Assembly (NCBI GenBank): GCA_011046315.1
Contig: DSAU01000069.1
Coordinates: forward strand, 1-8,990
DNA length: 8,990 nt
Origin: a bacterium
GTDB lineage: Bacteria; Zhuqueibacterota; Zhuqueibacteria; Thermofontimicrobiales; Thermofontimicrobiaceae
Reading direction: 5' to 3'
This document shows, one piece after another, positions 7,841 through 8,990 of the stretch (the first letter of the stretch is position 1; each line of letters opens with the position of its first letter). The notes under the pieces were generated by a model. The model was not told where the DNA came from. It saw only the letters and a program-made list of their open reading frames with translations, and did not search any database. Both the position numbers and the translations under genes were made by a program.

Positions 7841-8026
7841 TTATTCATTTTCTTTAATCAATTGAGCTTTTGCCCATTTCGCACCCAGTACGATTCCCAG
7901 TACAGCGCCAATGATAACTCCGTAAATCGTGCTTTCCATTAACTTACCCAACAGCACCCCAATTGTAATCCCAATCAAGACACCGCTCCAGAGACGAATT
8001 CGCACTTGTGATGAAAAACGACTCAT
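7841..8026 (-). CDS. small two-helix glycine-zipper membrane protein upstream of atpE
   Basis: The open frame extends upstream to a TTG at 8077, but ATG 8026 is chosen because AGGTG (8035-8031) lies just before it and the extra N-terminus is an unlikely cysteine-rich stretch. The 61-residue product has a basic N-terminus (MSRFSSQVRIR), a hydrophobic helix (13-30), a short turn with one acidic residue (MEST), a second helix (35-49) and a charged tail (KWAKAQLIKENE). Both helices carry glycines at exact i+4 spacing: G15, G19, G23, G27 and G36, G40, G44, G48. I recognise no family with certainty. Its size, hairpin topology and place directly ahead of an ATPase operon recall AtpZ/AtpI-type accessory proteins of F-ATPases, which assist rotor assembly or cation supply. 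A generic glycine-zipper protein is the alternative. It lies 66 bp before atpE and is probably co-transcribed, as no terminator lies between. Confidence 0.7.
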   Translation of the reverse strand: MSRFSSQVRIRLWSGVLIGITIGVLLGKLMESTIYGVIIGAVLGIVLGAKWAKAQLIKENE

Positions 8027-8112
8027 AAAACACCTGCAGCAACAAATGGTTTTCTTCTGCCCGAAAAATATTTCCAAAATATCAGCCGGCTAATTTTTCG
8101 GATCGAAAATTT
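8027..8112 (-). promoter_or_regulatory. leader of the ATPase transcript with two short palindromes
   Basis: Between the candidate promoter and the first ATG lie two palindromes with 3-nt centres: TTTTCG-GAT-CGAAAA (8095-8109) and ATATTT-CCA-AAATAT (8068-8082). The first would fall at about +4 to +18 of the transcript, a position where an operator or 5' hairpin could act. No riboswitch is recognisable. Confidence 0.3.
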
Positions 8113-8119
8113 AGTTTAA

Positions 8120-8148
8120 AGGATAATAAAAATATTGAAAAAAATCAA
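8120..8148 (-). promoter_or_regulatory. candidate promoter for the ATPase operon
   Basis: On the minus strand, TTGATT (8148-8143) and TATCCT (8125-8120) are separated by 17 bp, each matching the sigma-70 consensus at 4 of 6 positions. It is correctly placed about 95 nt upstream of the small membrane protein gene that precedes atpE. If the host is FCB-like, its housekeeping sigma factor may prefer other hexamers, so this remains tentative. Confidence 0.35.
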
Positions 8149-8262
8149 GCTAAATTTTCAACAATTGGAAATAAATCGCTTATGGTCGGAGCTGTCGAGC
8201 CGTAAAAGACGCGGCACTGCGACCTGTTCAGCATATTTTAAAATGTTGAAACCATTTTCAAT
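8149..8262. other. non-coding stretch left of the right repeat copy
   Basis: No supported gene. It contains an imperfect 24-bp palindrome (8227-8250, arms TTCAGCAT and ATGTTGAA around TTTTAAAA) and CTGTTCAGCAT (8224-8234), an 11-bp word repeated inside the neighbouring element at 8275-8285. GGAGCTGTC (8188-8196) also recurs at 8286-8294. This may be an older, degraded relative of the same repeat. No remnant of the missing aldolase C-terminus is recognisable in any frame. Confidence 0.4.
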
Positions 8263-8270
8263 GATAACTC
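8263..8270. repeat. 8-bp direct repeat, left member (possible target-site duplication)
   Basis: GATAACTC, identical to 8430-8437 and immediately outside the left terminal inverted repeat of the element at 8271-8429. Confidence 0.55.
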
Positions 8271-8429
8271 GTTACTGTTCAGCATGGAGCTGTCATGCCT
8301 GCGCCTTCGGGCATCGCCACACGGATTGATAGAATTGTGAATCTAAAATAGGAAATTGTTTTTTCGCAATGGCTTATTCTTATTGAAAAGGGAGATCCCT
8401 TCATTCGCAGGAGTGACCTGAATAATTAC
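8271..8429. mobile_element. MITE-like dispersed repeat, right copy
   Basis: A 159-bp element with imperfect 12-bp terminal inverted repeats (GTTACTGTTCAG at 8271-8282, CTGAATAATTAC at 8418-8429; 9 of 12 pair). The similarity resumes inward with GTCATGCCTGCG against the complement of CGCAGGAGTGAC after an offset. GATAACTC flanks it on both sides with no gap, the expected mark of insertion with an 8-bp duplication. The body is homologous to the left copy at 395-591 in the same orientation but lacks that copy's 44-bp palindromic insert. The internal hairpin (8295-8314) keeps a 7-bp stem with one wobble despite base changes between the copies. It encodes no transposase. Confidence 0.65.
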
Positions 8430-8764
8430 GATAACTCAAAGTTGCAGCCACCTTCGATCGCCAATTCAACAATTTTCTCCGGATCGAAATAGAGCGGATT
8501 GGGCGCAAACGAAGCGCCGGCAGAATGTTCAATTCCCTGATCCACCGGCAATATTGATACATAACCCGTGCCGGAAAGCATTCCGCTGTCAAGAATAAGT
8601 TGCATGTTGCGCAGAACCGGAGTTGAACGATCAGTCTGCGACATTATCCGGTCGATAAAATCCGGTCCAGGCAGATGAAGCATTGATTTATCGATGGTCT
8701 TACACTGATGCACTAACAGATACTGTGCGTCATTCCCCAGATACTCTTCTATTTTGTTGATCAT
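8426..8764 (-). pseudogene. fbaB: class I fructose-bisphosphate aldolase (FbaB/DhnA type), N-terminal fragment
   Basis: The 112 residues align from the first codon with E. coli FbaB-type class I aldolase: LPGPDFIDRIM (31-41), VLRNMQLILDSG (50-61), LSGTGYVSILPVDQGIEHSAGASFAPNPLYFDP (63-95) and IVELAIEGGCN (98-108). Similarity stops at Asn108. Only FELS follows, and the stop codon falls inside the adjacent dispersed repeat. The full family is about 350 residues, so over two thirds is missing, including the Schiff-base lysine (near residue 236 in E. coli), and the fragment cannot be an active aldolase. No frame in the adjoining bases continues the protein, so this is not a simple frameshift. Start ATG 8764 is preferred over ATG 8779 because AGGTG (8774-8770) lies between them, 5 nt before it. 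It reads in the same direction as the atp operon. A contig-assembly junction is a possible alternative. Confidence 0.85.
8430..8437. repeat. 8-bp direct repeat, right member (possible target-site duplication)
   Basis: GATAACTC, identical to 8263-8270, abutting the right terminal inverted repeat. It lies within the last codons of the truncated aldolase reading frame. Confidence 0.55.
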
Positions 8765-8990
8765 TTTCTCACCTCTCATTCAATTTGACTCTGTGGAAGT
8801 AAATTTTTAACAATTTGATAATGCAACCGAAAAACTACTATAAAGTTCCGCTATTATAATTTCTGACAGTTGCCATATTTGAAACTTGAAGTTGGAAACA
8901 TACTTTTATTTAACTGTTTTTTTTATGATTTTTTTGCTAACAGCAATTGTCAAAATTAATATTTATTAGCAAAAAAAAAATTAGAACCAA
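8765..8990 (-). promoter_or_regulatory. upstream region of the aldolase fragment
   Basis: A+T-rich, with no gene seen up to the window edge. On the minus strand a perfect TATAAT (8858-8853) lies about 90 nt before the ATG, without a convincing -35 at 17 bp. A TTGACA (8953-8948) further upstream has only a poor -10 (TCATAA) at 19 bp. A 12-bp perfect inverted repeat, TTTTTTTGCTAA (8929-8940) and TTAGCAAAAAAA (8966-8977), has its A/T runs on the outside. Neither strand places a T-run after the stem, so it is not a normal terminator. Confidence 0.3.

Noticed and set aside
8135..8329. 64-codon plus-strand frame over the right repeat
   Set aside because: No SD or family similarity, and it runs from intergenic DNA into the repeat.
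8426..8764. Aldolase split by a simple frameshift
   Set aside because: No frame of the adjoining sequence continues the aldolase. It is replaced by the dispersed repeat.

Overview
The window is dominated by one bacterial V/A-type ATPase operon, read entirely on the minus strand (right to left). Gene order is atpE, DUF2764, atpA, atpB, atpD, atpI, atpK, between about 7774 and 735. This seven-gene order, with DUF2764 after E and no separate C, F or G genes, is the layout I know from Chlamydiae, Spirochaetes, Bacteroidota and related candidate phyla. With a moderate A+T bias and an FbaB-type class I aldolase fragment next door, it suggests a bacterium of that breadth (FCB-like or a related candidate phylum). 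I cannot name a genus.

Layout from left to right. Positions 1-58 may hold the last codons of a gene running in from the left. Positions 59-663 are non-coding and carry small palindromes and a MITE-like dispersed repeat (about 395-591). A strong rho-independent terminator at 664-702 ends the ATPase operon. The operon fills 735-7774 with ATGA or longer overlaps at four junctions. Upstream of atpE is a 61-residue two-helix membrane protein (7841-8026) with a perfect GxxxGxxxGxxxG pattern in each helix. Its leader (8027-8150) holds a candidate promoter and two short palindromes. A second copy of the dispersed repeat lies at 8271-8429, with imperfect terminal inverted repeats and a flush 8-bp direct duplication (GATAACTC). 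Immediately to its right is a class I fructose-bisphosphate aldolase cut off after about 108 residues (8426-8764), with its own SD and a possible promoter region to the window edge.

How the genes work together: A and B form the catalytic head, D the central shaft, E the peripheral stalk, I the ion-channel stator and K the rotor ring. DUF2764 probably fills a connector role. AtpK keeps the residue set that binds Na+ in the Enterococcus hirae K ring, so a Na+-coupled enzyme is predicted. No defence system, CRISPR array, transposase, rRNA or tRNA is visible. The least ordinary signals are the paired MITE-like elements bracketing the operon, the aldolase fragment abutting one of them, and the symmetric glycine-zipper mini-protein upstream of atpE.
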